The notes below the pieces were generated by a model. The model was not told where the DNA came from. It saw nothing but the letters and a program-made list of their open reading frames with translations, and made no database searches. The translations under genes and the position numbers were made by a program. A DNA stretch of 64,000 nt from Caenorhabditis remanei (taxonomy: Eukaryota > Nematoda > Chromadorea > Rhabditida > Rhabditidae). Each line of letters begins with the position of its first letter. The stretch's first letter is position 1. Of the stretch, positions 49,598-61,464 are shown in pieces. The DNA lies in assembly GCF_010183535.1 (NCBI RefSeq), contig NC_071331.1:15562001-15626000 (forward strand), in the 5' to 3' direction.

Positions 49598-51063
49598 ATG
49601 GTAATCAATATTTTTCTCATTTTGTTATTTTTATTGATAAATGAAACAACAGCGATTGATGAGGAATGTTATTTAACTGTTGTAAGTCTCAAATCATAAT
49701 AAAACTAAGAAAAGCTGTCTCAATGTTTTTTTCAGCCAGAAATTGGCAAACGGTTTGGATACGAATCAGAAGTTCATTTGGTTCGAACAAAAGATGAATA
49801 TATTCTCGAACTTCATCGATTCCCATGTAAACAGAACGGTATGTTTAATTGAGGCATTTGCTCAATTAATTCCAAATGATTTCAGGAAAATGTGATCCAA
49901 GCTCAAAAAGACCCATCGTGTTCATGCAACACGGTCTCCTAGCAGACGGATTTTCATGGATTCCAAACTTGGCGAACCAATCTGCTGGATTTGTGTTTGC
50001 TGATGCAGGTTTTGATGTTTGGATTGCAAATAGTCGAGGTACTCCAGCATCACAAAAACATATTGGATATGGTCCGGAGAACCAGAAATTCTGGAATTTC
50101 ACGTGGCAAGAGATGTCTGAATTCGATTTGACTTCGAGTGTTTACTACGTTTTGAAAGAGACGAAACAGGAGTTTTTGTATTATTTGGGTCATTCTCAAG
50201 GTACAATGATTATGTTTTCAAGGCTTGCTGAGGATAGAGAATTTTCAAAACAAGTAAGATATCTATTCACATTATTCCACATAAATATGTCTTTACCAGA
50301 TTCGTCATTTCCACGCATTGGCTCCAGTTGCTACTGTTTCTCACATCGGAGGACTCTTCGGATTATTTGGAAAACAATTCCTCACTTATGCTGAAATTCT
50401 CCTCGGTCGACTACCGTATTCTCCACTTTCTATTCCACGGACTGTTCAAAAGATGATAAGTTACATGTGTAGTAAATTCCTGATGCAGAATATATGTACT
50501 TTGGACATTGGATTTATTGATGGCAGTGAAAAACAATTCAATCAGTCAAGAGTTGGAGTTTATTTATGTCACACACCAGCAGCTACATCTGTCAAAGATC
50601 TTCAACATTGGATTCAACTTGTCAAATCTCAAAAAGTTGCCAAGTTTGACTATGGAAAAGATGGAAACATGGCTGAATATGGACAGCCGGAGCCTCCAGT
50701 TTACGATTTGACGCAGATTTATACTCCGACATATTTATATTGGAGTGGAGATGATATTCTTGCAGATACTCAAGATATCCGGTGAGATTTCAGTTTAAGA
50801 ATCATTCAATTCAATGAATTTTCAGAGATTCAATTCTTTCAAAAATGAACAAAACAATTGCCGGATCAATTGAACTTCCTCATTATAGTCATATGGATTT
50901 TGTTTTTGGAATCAATGCTGCATCTGAATTATACCCGGTAATGATTTCCACGAATAATACTGATGTAATTTTATTCCCGTTGCAGGGAATCATCAAAACG
51001 ATCCAAGATGATTATGACAAATATCGTGTCTCGAAACTGCATCAACTCAGACAATATTCATGA
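49598..51063 (+). CDS. lipl-7: Lysosomal acid lipase-like enzyme
   Basis: Six exons, 49598-49681, 49736-49838, 49886-50253, 50300-50781, 50826-50937 and 50986-51063, give 408 residues. A signal peptide (MVINIFLILLFLLINETTA) precedes the AB-hydrolase lipase domain. FMQHGLLADGFSW is the oxyanion loop, GHSQG holds the nucleophile serine, WSGDDILAD the aspartate and LPHYSHMDFVFG the histidine, so the catalytic triad is complete. The enzyme should release fatty acids from triglycerides or esters in lysosomes or after secretion. The symbol rests on family plus neighbourhood (tkt-1 and ech genes, as around F01G10 in C. elegans) and is less certain than the family. The stop is 191 bp before the next ATG on the same strand, so the pair may be an operon. 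Confidence 0.85.
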
Positions 51064-51254
51064 AATTCTGATTTTATTACACCCAGGAAAAACGTTTATT
51101 TTTAATTGTTTTTTAATGTTGTACCCTTTATTTGACTACATTGTATCCTATTCTTCTTATCAATTAATCGTTAACAGACATCAGATAAATTCGATTTCTT
51201 TCAACTTTTTCTTTTGTTTTTTCATCGTTTTGAGATTTTAGAAAAGTTCCGAAA

Positions 51255-53419
51255 ATGGATAAAATGCCAGAAGATATCAGGAATTATTTGATGGAAGCTC
51301 ATCAATTGGCAGGCCAAGTGAGTTGAACACTATCTATAAACAGAAAGAAATTAAAATTTCGTTATTTTATAAAGTTCAAAAAAATAGCCTGTATCAAGTT
51401 GAAGTATTTCCAAAAAGAAAAATAAAGATTTATGTTTCAGTGGTCCCTTCCAAATAACCGTGGAAATCATACTAATTCCAAGTCGATTCCGCTGAAATCT
51501 GTGTCAGTTATTGGTGGTGGAACTATGGGAAGAGGTATTGCAATGGCATTCAGTCTGGCTGGTTTCGAAACTATTCTCGTAGAACTCAATCAGCAGGTAA
51601 TGATGATTTTCAGTTGTATAAAAATATAAATTCAGTAATTCCAGGCTGTTGAAAACTGCAGAAAGGAGTTGGAAATCACTTATGCACGAGAGAAAACTTT
51701 CAAAAGATTGAATGATTCGAAAATTGAGAAACTGAGAAATACGCTCCAAATAACCACTGATTTTCAGAAATTAAAGAATTGTGATTTGGTGAGTTATCTA
51801 GAAGAATTCAGTATGAAGAACATAAGAGTTCAGATCGTCGAAGCAGTATTCGAAGACATGAAGTTGAAGAAGGAACTGTTCACAAAACTGGATAAAATCT
51901 GCAAATCTTCCTGTATTTTCGGAACGAATACATCTAGTTTAGACTTGAATGAGGTAATGTTCCGGCCAAAAATATATCATATTTTGCCTTTTTCAGTTGA
52001 AAATTCCCAACTTTGAGATTGTACCATAGGCACAAAATAACTTTTTATGGATCGAACAGACCAAGAGTAGACCTTCATTTTTGTAGTTGGCAACTTTTTT
52101 GTACGGACACTCCCTAGCAAGTTACATCTCGACAAAGTAATTTATCCCTCAAATGGGCCCATTTCAGTGCAAAATAGTACGATTTTTCAGCTGTCCACAT
52201 AAAATTACTATTACTCTGTAGGAAGTGTTCCGTACAGAAAAGTTAATGACTAAAAAAACTGTGATCTACTTTTAATCAGTTAATTCCATTAAAAAAATTA
52301 CTTTTTGAGAAAAATTGTTTTACTATGACACACTCTCAGAGTTGGACATTTACAACTGACTATGAAAAAGGCAAATATCTTTCCGAGTAATACACTGTCT
52401 GTCCATTACATGAATAAATCTTCCAGATGTCTTCTGTCCTTTCTGATCGTACCAAAGTTGTTGGAATTCATTTTTTCAATCCTGCAAATCTGATCAGAAT
52501 GGTGGAAGTTATTTATGGATCATATACTTCCTCTGAAGCTGTCGCAACCGCCTTTGAAGCATGTAGAGCTATCAAAAAGCTTCCAGTTCTTGTTGGGAAT
52601 TGTCCAGCATTTGTATTCAATCGACTTCTGGGAGTTTATTTGAATCAAAGTCAGAAACTGATGTATGAATACGGATATTTGCCACATCAAGTTGACAAGA
52701 TCATCACTAACTTTGGATTTCTGATGGGTCCATTGACAGTTGCTGATATGAATGGATTAGACGTAATGGAGAAATTGAAGAAAGAAAATGGATGGCCAGC
52801 TAGTGATTTTGAGAAAGAAGTGTGGAGACAAAAGCGATACGGAAGAAAAACAAGTGAGTTATAGATAGAAAATTACTTGAAAATACTTTGAGTTTTCAGA
52901 TAAGGGATATTATAAGTACGATCCAAAAACTCACAAAAAAGAAGTTGATATGGAAATGGAACAACTGATTGAGAAATTCTCGAAACAAGCACGACCCAAT
53001 ATTCAAATTTTGAATGATCAGGTCAGTCAAAAGTATAGAATAACTGAATGATGATTCTGTTCAGGATGCCGTAAATTTCCTATTGTATCCGATGTTCAAT
53101 GAAGGTCTATTGTGTATTGAAGAAGGAATTATTGATCATGAAAATCTGATTGATATCATGTTGTAAGTGACGTTTGAAAAGATACATCCGTTTCTATTTC
53201 TTCCTTCAGTTTCTTATAAAAATAAAAATTTGCAGCATCCTTGGATTTGGGTGGCCTATTTTAACTGGTGGCCCAATGATGTTCGGACATCAACAAGGCA
53301 TCGAAAAAGTTGCGAATACTTTGATTCTCTGGAGTTCATTGGAACCAACGAACAGAATTTATAAAGTAGCAGAGAAGCTGCGACAAATTGATCAGAAACA
53401 CTTGTCTTCTAAATTGTAA
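51255..53419 (+). CDS. Peroxisomal 3-hydroxyacyl-CoA dehydrogenase (ech-8/ech-9-like), copy 1
   Basis: Eight exons, 51255-51317, 51441-51596, 51645-51788, 51834-51953, 52427-52853, 52900-53021, 53065-53162 and 53236-53419, total 437 residues. It lacks the enoyl-CoA hydratase half of multifunctional enzymes. The Rossmann domain has VIGGGTMGRGIAMAFSLAG and then ILVELNQQ, with a glutamate in place for NAD. Catalytic residues are visible in TNTSS (serine), VVGIHFFNPANLIRMVEV (histidine and glutamate) and FVFNRL (asparagine). C-terminal helical domains follow, and the last residues, HLSSKL, are a PTS1 peroxisome signal. It oxidises 3-hydroxyacyl-CoA in beta-oxidation. C. elegans ech-8 and ech-9 lie beside tkt-1; which one this is cannot be settled here. 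Confidence 0.9.
52008..52345. mobile_element. Degenerate inverted-repeat insertion in intron 4 of dehydrogenase copy 1
   Basis: The left end CCAACTTTGAGATTGTACCA and the reverse complement of the right end CCAACTCTGAGAGTGTGTCA are inverted copies; with CATAG following, 18 of 23 positions agree, and an AGTAGA(C/T)C block recurs further in. It fills most of a 473 bp intron that is 45 bp in the paralogue. Confidence 0.55.
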
Positions 53420-55885
53420 TTTTTGTTAATTGTAATAAATTGTGATCGTATCGTGATATAGGATAAAACTATTGTTTTGTTGACAAAGAAATAGAAGTTT
53501 CGAAAATTCCGGCTTTCGTGCTTCAAACAGATCAGGATTATTCACTAGTCAACTGCATGAAACATGACTGTTTGACCTTACGATAAGGAACTCCCCTACT
53601 TTCTGTGCATATATGGGAAATCAGATACCGTCAGGATGAATGACCTCTGATTTGCAGTAATTCTTCGAGTTCAAAGTGATGTCCTATGTATATTTCATCT
53701 GGTTTCTTATTTTTATAAATCCGTGTAAAAACAAGAAACCCCGATCAAATTCTTCGTGAATGATAGATATCTTCCTATAGGAAAGTTATGCTTCTCTCGA
53801 ATCATTCCGCGACACGAATGGATCACTCGTCCTGAGACAGCCAGTTGGAACAGAGCACTTAATTCAAAATCCGCTCTGAAATCATCTTCCAGAAAGAAAG
53901 AAGATAGTCTAGTATGCAGAACAAAACTATATCGGAACAGGCATCCGGATAGTTTATTTTCCAAGAACCCGTGAACACAGCTTCGCCAAGTCTTTGTATA
54001 TTTTCTCTGAAAAATTTGAAGAAAAAGCCCTGTATCATAACCTCATAAACAAACACATTCACTATCATATATTGTTAAGAAGTGTCTAGCTGTGCTAAAC
54101 CCCGCCCTTTTTATTTGTGACTTCTGTTTTCATGTGTTTGAAAGCAAAAAAGATGCGATTTTGTTGATTTTGTCAGCAGATTGATAAGAAAAATAGAAAG
54201 ACCTTCGGTCCCACGATTGGAAAATGAGAATCTTTGATCTACTTAAGAAGGAGAAAATAAGAGAAAGAATGTTGAAAATACTTCAGAAAAGTGAACTAGG
54301 TTCTGGATGGAGGAATGTAATCTCGAGGATGTTCATTTGGACCACTAGAAGTATGGAGACATATGAGAATCTAGATGTTATGAACTTGCTGTAATGTTTT
54401 TTGGGGAGTCTAATAAAGAAACTTCCAATTGACTTGTACAAAATCAAATCAAGGAGAGTACTGGTTTGACCGTCATTGTTCCATTGAGGTCAATTAAGTA
54501 TGATTGAGACATTTGAAACTTAAGAAGGGTATCTTGAACTTTTTAACTCCCATTTTCCCATCAATCACATTTCCATTTATTGCCAGATTTCTGATAATGT
54601 AACTGATAACAGAGAAGGGAGTGACTCTCCGCTCGGAGAAATCAGAAAGTCAGAATTTTTAGTTTGATTGATTTCATTCTAAACTACGAGTAAGCGGACA
54701 ATACATACAAGAGGATTATTAAGTAGATTATGTTTTTTTTTCAGCGAGATAATGATGTGATGTCAGTGAAATTACTATCAAAGAACCAGATAATGAAATA
54801 ATAGTCTACGAATACTTTCAGCTGGGCGGTCATGAGGTCACACATGATTCAAAATCTGACTGGAAGACTAAAACCGAGATGAAATCGTTTGCACCAGAAA
54901 ATAACAATACTTGTCAAAACAGTTTTAGATGTTTTTACTGTATATTAAAAACTTAAAGTGTGTGTCACGGTGTCACAGAATTTCCAATGGTTTAAAGGTT
55001 TTATTTGGGGACTGTAGAACGAGCGAATAAAAAGTTTTCTGGTACACGTTCGATCTAGAGATGGATGGCTCGGCAAAATATTTGTATCTCAGCTTTACAG
55101 GATTTCAACACAAAGTGACGTGTTTCCCGGGATTTTTCACAGGTAATTCACGATGGAATACGAGCATACCAAAACTTTTTTCACCTTACCAAAAACTTTT
55201 TTTCATCTACAAAACATATTTCATCCGCAATCGCACCACAATAATTTAAAAAAAAACATTCTGAAACCAAACTTCCAAAAACTATTATTGTTGCATATGT
55301 GTTAATCTATCAGTGTTGGGTATTAATCACAAGTTAACTATTTCTGAACTTCACCGGAACCATTCTTAAAGGTCACATTTAATCACTTGTTCCTGTTCTC
55401 AAATAGTTTCGGTACTTTGGTTACAGTTGTTTAGATGATTCACTACTGTACTTACTTTACTACAGTAATATGCTAACTACTGAAAAGCCGCCCCAGAGAC
55501 ATTTATTTATCCCACGGATCTCTGAACTTTGAGAAGAAAAATGTGTTTTATTCATATGATTTCCTATCAAACAATACTGTACTCAACGTACCAAAGTCTC
55601 ATTTCTTGTTATCAGTTGAGAATGAATCAACAAGCAGACAATGACAACATTTCAAAAGGAACTTCTCACGGAGGGAGTCCGGAAACTTTGACGGGCAGTG
55701 TCGGGAGTAAATCCTCTTTGTTATCAATAACGGAATGGGCAGTGAAAACGTGATATATTACAGAAAAGCTTTTTATATAAAAGCAAACTCGAAACGAGAT
55801 AAACTCACATTTCACTTTAATTCACGGATCATTTCTTCAGTTAACTTGATTTCTTTCAGGTGTCAGATACACTAGAATCGAGATA
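53420..55885. other. 2.5 kb gap between the two dehydrogenase genes
   Basis: No supportable exon on either strand. The sequence is A/T-rich. The last few hundred bases presumably form the promoter of dehydrogenase copy 2, since copy 1 is too distant for an operon. Confidence 0.45.
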
Positions 55886-57525
55886 ATGGATAAAGTGCCA
55901 GAAGAAGTGAGAAACTATTTGATGGAAGCTCATCAATTGGCAGGACAAGTTAGTTCTTAAACTCTCTTTCTTGGTATAATATTTCTATTATTCTTCAGTG
56001 GTCTCTTCCCAATAATCGAGGAGATCATACAAACTCTGAGGCAACGGAAATCAACTCCGTAGCAATAATAGGAAGTGGAACAATGGGAAAAGCAATGGCT
56101 ATTTGCTTCTGTTTGGCTGGTTTGGATACTTTTCTTGTCGTTAGAAGTGAACAGGTAAGGCTCAGAGGTCTCTTCTTCAACACAATATTGTTATGCTCAG
56201 AAATGTCTAAAAGAATTAGAATCAATGTATGCAACGGAGAAGGCTTTCAAAAGATTGAATGATGCTAGAATCGAGAAAATAAAGAGTAAACTTCGCATCA
56301 CTACAGATTTAGAGAAGTTGAATGATGCTGATCTGGTATGTTGCCCACATAGATGTTCAGTATTTCCATATGACTTTTTCAGGTTATTGAATCGGTTTTT
56401 GAAGATTTGAAATTGAAGAAAGAATTGTTCACAAAACTTGATAAAATCTGCAAATCTTCATGTATTTTTGGAACGAATACATCTAGTTTTAATCTAGACG
56501 ATGTGAGTTTTGAATTAATTTATATTTCTAACTTTCAAAACTTATAGATCTCAAATGTTCTCAAAGATCCATCGAGACTTGTCGGTCTTCACTTCTTCAA
56601 TCCAGCAAATGTAATCAGATTGGTTGAGGTTGTTTATGGATCAAAGACATCTTCAACTGCCATTGCAACGGCCTTCGAAGCATGCGAAACAATCAAAAAG
56701 CTTCCAGTTCTCGTTGGAAACTGCCCATCTTTTGTGTTCAATCGTTTATTGCATGTATATTTCAATCAGAGTCAGAAACTAATGTATGAATACGGATATC
56801 TGCCACATCAAATCGACAAGATCATCACTAACTTTGGATTTCTGATGGGTCCATTGACAGTAGCCGACATGACTGGATTCGATGTGATGGAGAAATTAAA
56901 GAAGGAAAATGGAATTGAACCAAATGAACTTGAAAAAGAAATGTGGAGACAAAAAAGATATGGAAGAAAGACAAGTTAGTTAATACCTCGTCATCAGAAT
57001 ATCTAAACTTCTTATTTCAGACAAAGGATTCTACAAATACGACGAGAAAACCCAAAGAAAAGAAGTTGATTCTGAAATGGAACAGATGATTCGTCATTTC
57101 TCTCAAAACGCAAAACCAAACATTCAAATCTTGAATGATCAGGTAAGCCCCTTTCACTAAAACTCATCTTTCTCATAATTTTCATTTCAGGATCTAATCA
57201 ATTTCATGTTGTATCCAACTATAAATGAAGGATTTTTGTGCATTGAAGAAGGAGTTATCAGTCATGAAAGTTTGATTGACATCATGTTGTAAGTGTCATT
57301 TTCTGATTTTTCTCTGTTATCAAATTCATGTTTTCTTTCAGTATTCTCGGATTCGGTTGGCCAATTCACACGGGCGGTCCAATGAGATTCGGGAAAACAG
57401 AAGGAATCGAGAAGGTTGCGAACACTTTGATTCATTGGAACTCATTGGAACCTAATGATCATGTTTATATGGTTGCAAACAAATTAAAAAATGTTGATAA
57501 GAAGAATATGTCATCGAAATTGTAA
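55886..57525 (+). CDS. Peroxisomal 3-hydroxyacyl-CoA dehydrogenase (ech-8/ech-9-like), copy 2
   Basis: Eight exons with the same phases as copy 1: 55886-55948, 55999-56154, 56201-56335, 56383-56502, 56548-56974, 57021-57142, 57191-57288 and 57342-57525; 434 residues. Catalytic positions are kept (TNTSS, LVGLHFFNPANVIRLVEV, FVFNRL) and the protein also ends in SKL, a peroxisomal signal. The cofactor loop differs: IIGSGTMGKAMAICFCLAG is followed by FLVVRSEQ, so the acidic residue that usually contacts the NAD ribose is replaced by a basic or neutral one. This may change cofactor preference or activity. It is a tandem paralogue of copy 1, about 2.5 kb away and on the same strand. Confidence 0.9.
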
Positions 57526-57653
57526 ACAATGAGGAAGTTGCTCACTCTTATATTTCACCGTCAGAACCTGCTTCCTTCTTCTCTTTTCTCTTTTCCCTTT
57601 TTCTTACTCCTTCACTCCATTTTTCTTCTTCTTTTCACCTAAAATTTACTTTC

Positions 57654-57659
57654 AATAAA
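57654..57659 (+). terminator. Poly(A) signal AATAAA
   Basis: Lies 129 bp after the stop of dehydrogenase copy 2 in a pyrimidine-rich tract and about 76 bp before the next ATG, a spacing compatible with an operon internal 3' end. Confidence 0.5.
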
Positions 57660-57734
57660 CGAATATTTTTGAGACATTTTTATTTGAGTTAGTTTACAGA
57701 TCACTTCAGAACCTCTTATCTTATCATAGGAACT

Positions 57735-58709
57735 ATGAGTTTCAGTAATATTCCATCTGAAATTGACAGAGCTGTTGAGTAAGTATCTATATCCAGTTCG
57801 GTTTTGAAGGAATATTTTTCAAGAGATCAGTTGAAAAGAACTCTGGAAAATATACGTAGGGGAGCAGATGCGGAGACTCAAGTCAAAGAATTAGTGAATG
57901 CAATTCATAACGAATGGATGTCAAGAGCAGTTCAATATGCGAAGCAACATGAAGAAAATAGCAGAAGGGTCAAAGAGGAATTTGAGAGAAAGTTGGAAGC
58001 AGCAAAAGCTGAAAATATCAAACTTAGACAACAACACTCAGCACAATTGCATGCAATCCGTTCCATGATGACAAATCATTTGATGTTTGCGGAATTACAT
58101 CCAGAAGTGAGATTTGAAAAAACGTTTTAAACTGGTCACTCATTTCAATTACTTTTTCAGAAACTCATTGAGCTCTGTGGCAGTTTTTGTTCAGTTTTGG
58201 GAGCTATGCTCGAACAACATGAAGACGTTGAAGTGTCGAAAAAAACCCAAGACGACGTGAATTTGAAAATTGCCATGATTCTTCAAGAAAAGGTACATTT
58301 CACTTTAGGAGGTTGAACTCATTCATTATTCAGAATGCTGAAAATGCATCTACTCAAGGACGAAAGATCACAGAGTATCTTGATTATAAGCTTTGTTCTG
58401 GAAACTTTCCAGTGTCTTCTAAAAATTTGAATGAAATTGACAATGAAGTCAGGAAACTGAGAAATATTCTTCATCAAATCCAATCATCGATTATTCATTT
58501 GACACCTGTAAGTGTAAAAAAGTCAAAAGATAATCCAACAATTCTTAATTTTGAAGGAACATTGGGATCAGGAAACAGCCAATTCCATCGCTAATTTGAA
58601 GTCTGATTTGAGAGAAACTACTGGAAACTTGTTGCAACTTTTAGAAGAAACCGAAACGGATCACAAAGCGAAAGTTGATGAAAAATTCATTCTGAAAATA
58701 TGTCAATAA
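57735..58709 (+). CDS. Coiled-coil protein of unknown function
   Basis: Five exons, 57735-57778, 57824-58106, 58161-58292, 58334-58507 and 58557-58709, join in frame to 261 residues. Almost the whole product is heptad-like helix: EDQLKRTLENIRRGADAETQ, then HEENSRRVKEEFERKLEAAK, and later EIDNEVRKLRNILHQIQSSI and LKSDLRETTGNLLQLLEETE. No catalytic domain, signal peptide or membrane segment is seen. Two introns, 1 and 4, appear to end in AAG rather than CAG, which makes those boundaries less secure. The start is 209 bp after the stop of dehydrogenase copy 2, so co-transcription is possible. A structural or adaptor role is only a guess. Confidence 0.65.
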
Positions 58710-59073
58710 GAGGTTCCGGTTGTTTTCGCTATTCTGAAACAATAATATTTCAGTTTCAGTGACTTAAAACAATTTTTTGCTAATTGACATAAATAAAAAT
58801 GTTTGTCTAACACGGATTTACAGAAGATAACAAATTCCCTGAATTGGTTACTGTAGTCCCACTGGTAAATTGTGTTTCCGAAACTCTATTTTGAAATAAG
58901 AATATCTAAATGATAACTCATATATGAATATACTCGGTACCGCCCGACACGATGTTTTCTTTCGGTCAATTCGTGCCAGTCTTGTGAAATGATTCACCCG
59001 GATAAGCAAATATACTTCATCACTCCTTTTATAGTCATCTCTCTTCTTACTTCACTTCATTTCCCAAATAGAA
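58710..59073. other. Intergenic gap upstream of the Ly6-like gene
   Basis: Contains AATAAA at about 58792-58798, likely for the coiled-coil gene, and a pyrimidine-rich leader before 59074. No exon seen. Confidence 0.5.
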
Positions 59074-60003
59074 ATGCAACTTTTTCTTCTTTTCGTAACT
59101 GTTCTCATCCCTTTCTGCTCTTCTCAAACCACTCGTAACTGTTATACTTGTGCGAGTTCTGACTTGAAAGACAAATGGTATTTGACTGGATTGGCACCTG
59201 TTCCTGACGCTTATTTCACTGGAAGTTGTTCGAATAGAGCATCTTCATCCACTAGAGAATCTTGTTCTGGACCTTGCCTGACTATGGTTTTCGAAAATCC
59301 AGATGAAATCGGATGTTAGTTTTTCAATGATTATAAACCAAAAACTATCCTAATTTCAGCGTCTCAAACTCCAACAACATATGTCGTCCGTGGTTGTCAT
59401 CGTACCCTCACAAACTCAGTATCTGACAGAATAACCAATAATGGAGGCGACTTTTGTGAGCTGGATAACACGTATCGAATGGCTGATAGAAGAGGAAATG
59501 TTGTGAATGTTCGAATGATGAGTTTGTTGTGTGGAGATCAAGAGTTATGTAATGACATTGAATTCACTCAAACCGATTTTATGAGTGGAGTTACTTGTGC
59601 AAATCAGACAAATAACAATCGTGAGTGTTCATCTTTGTCTTAAAATATCAAATTAATTTTGTTTTTAGTATTGAATAGTACTCCACTCAATTGCTATGAA
59701 TGTACACCAGCTGAGGGAGACAATTGTCACGAATCAAAATGCACCAAGAAGTACTGTATGAAACAACAAATCAAGTTAGACGGTGGATTCCAAATGACAA
59801 AAACCTGCACAAATGTCAATATTCTTGGATTAGACAACTCGTGTCAAACCTATGACGTGTTTACTAATCCAGGCGGCGTTGCAGTCAAAAGTCAGTATAC
59901 TCAGTGTTTTTGTAAAGATAAACAATTTTGTAATTCTGGAATCTCCTATTCTGTTCTCTTCTCCTCAATTCTTAGCATCTGGTTCAGTTCTCGATTTTTG
60001 TAA
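59074..60003 (+). CDS. Ly6/uPAR-like secreted or GPI-anchored protein, two domains
   Basis: Three exons, 59074-59314, 59360-59620 and 59669-60003, give 278 residues. A signal peptide (MQLFLLFVTVLIPFCSSQ) is followed by RNCYTCASSD, the opening of a three-finger domain, which closes with LCGDQELCND. A second domain starts LNCYECTPAEGDNC and closes with CFCKDKQFCN. The C-terminus is hydrophobic (VLFSSILSIWFSSRFL) without charged residues until the last, as expected for GPI attachment. The family covers receptors and modulators of ion channels or signalling at the cell surface. The specific partner is unknown. The 3' end converges on the astacin gene, with only 82 bp between the two coding regions. 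Confidence 0.75.
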
Positions 60004-60085
60004 TTCCTTTTGTTTTGTTTTCATTTTTCATTTTTCAATGTATCATAAATTCAATAAATTAATTTCAAGATCATTAGAGAAATTC

Positions 60086-61464
60086 CTAGCATAAATTACA
60101 CGTTTTGGCGCACAATTGGTATCGAACATCGTCGTAAAATGGAAGAGTGCAGAAACCATTTTGAGAGTAAATATCACAACGTGGGTGTTTGTCCTCGCAC
60201 TTTAACGGCTTCAATGTTGTATTTGGGATCAGCTCATCCTGAATTTCACTAAGTTATTCAATGTATACACCTGATAATTGCAACTAACGTCTTCATCAAT
60301 CATCCTCGTGTATGAACAAAGTCTGCACGTCTTCTGACACGATTTTATCATCATTTGTTTGTAAAATGGGTTCTTACACATTCCACGCTGAAACATTCAA
60401 ATACTATAATAATCTTCAAGAGATCATACTCACTCTTCTATTTCCTTCACAGCTAGTAACTGTTGCTACATCTTTACACGTTGTTGCAGCAACTCCTTGG
60501 TTACTGTACTGTCCTCCACGTGTACCACATTGACCTAATCTATTCAATTTCTCAATGTCAGTTGCAGTGAATTTCATATTATCTTCCAATCGGACTCCCG
60601 GTTTCAGTGGAATCATAGTTGCTAAACGAACTTGGCGAGAGGTATCAACTCGTCCAAATGCATATCCATCATAATGCATTATTGATTTGTAATCATACGA
60701 ATCAGGGAATTCAACTTGATTTTGTTGGAGTTTATCAAAGTTTACTGAAATTAGTCAGGGTCAAAACCCATACTTTCCAAATCGAAATCTTACTCATTTG
60801 TCCTGGAATAACATTTGAGTAATCCACTCGAATGAATGAATCCCTATCAGGTCTCTGATGTTCATGCTCGAATCCAATTGCATGCATCATTTCGTGCCAG
60901 ATGATATAATCAGCAATACAGTCAGCAGCCAATGAAAGTGTTTGTCGTCCACCAATTTTACCAACATAAGAATAACATCCATCGAGTGGAACAATGAAAA
61001 GATAGTCGTTTTGAGTTGTACGATCAACAAATTTAAAGCAGGACATCTTTTCAAAATAACGGAGGGATGATATGAGTATTTTCTTTCTGAAAGTTTCGAA
61101 ATGAACTTTTGAAACATTGAAATTTCTCACTGATTAGCTGAATATTGAGGAGATATTACAAAGGGTACTGTATTCTTTTCCCATCGATTCATCGAATTTC
61201 CTTTGATTGAAACTCCACGAATTGTTAGATCCGAATCTTTTGAGTTTTCGTATCGAAGCAATTGAGCAGGAGTTAGGACTAAAACGGAGAGGGAATACGG
61301 TAGTTTTCAGAATTGGGAGTTCAAAACTCACGCATATCACCAAATACCGTATGCTCTTTATTCTCATTTGAGACAAGTTCTTGATTAATTTCCCATGATT
61401 GTTTGGCAGCAATAGAGTATTCACACAGATATGAAATGACTATAAAAAATAAAAACACGGACAT
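60086..61464 (-). CDS. nas-12: Astacin zinc metalloprotease with two C-terminal ShKT domains
   Basis: Six exons, 61464-61332, 61278-61131, 61086-60794, 60744-60434, 60387-60289 and 60238-60086, join in frame to 378 residues. Order: signal peptide (MSVFLFFIVISYLCEYSIA), short propeptide, NRWEKNTVPFVIS that opens the protease domain, the zinc site HEMMHAIGFEHEHQRPDRD, the Met-turn SIMHYDGYAFG, then two ShKT modules, the first with TCKDVATVTSC...CQKTCRLC and the second with CEDKHPRCD...CAKTCNLC. It should be a secreted protease acting on matrix or cuticle proteins. The symbol is inferred from the neighbouring DUSP12-like gene, as in C24F3 of C. elegans. Exon 6 uses an acceptor inside AAATTCAG, needed to keep the frame. 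Confidence 0.85.
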
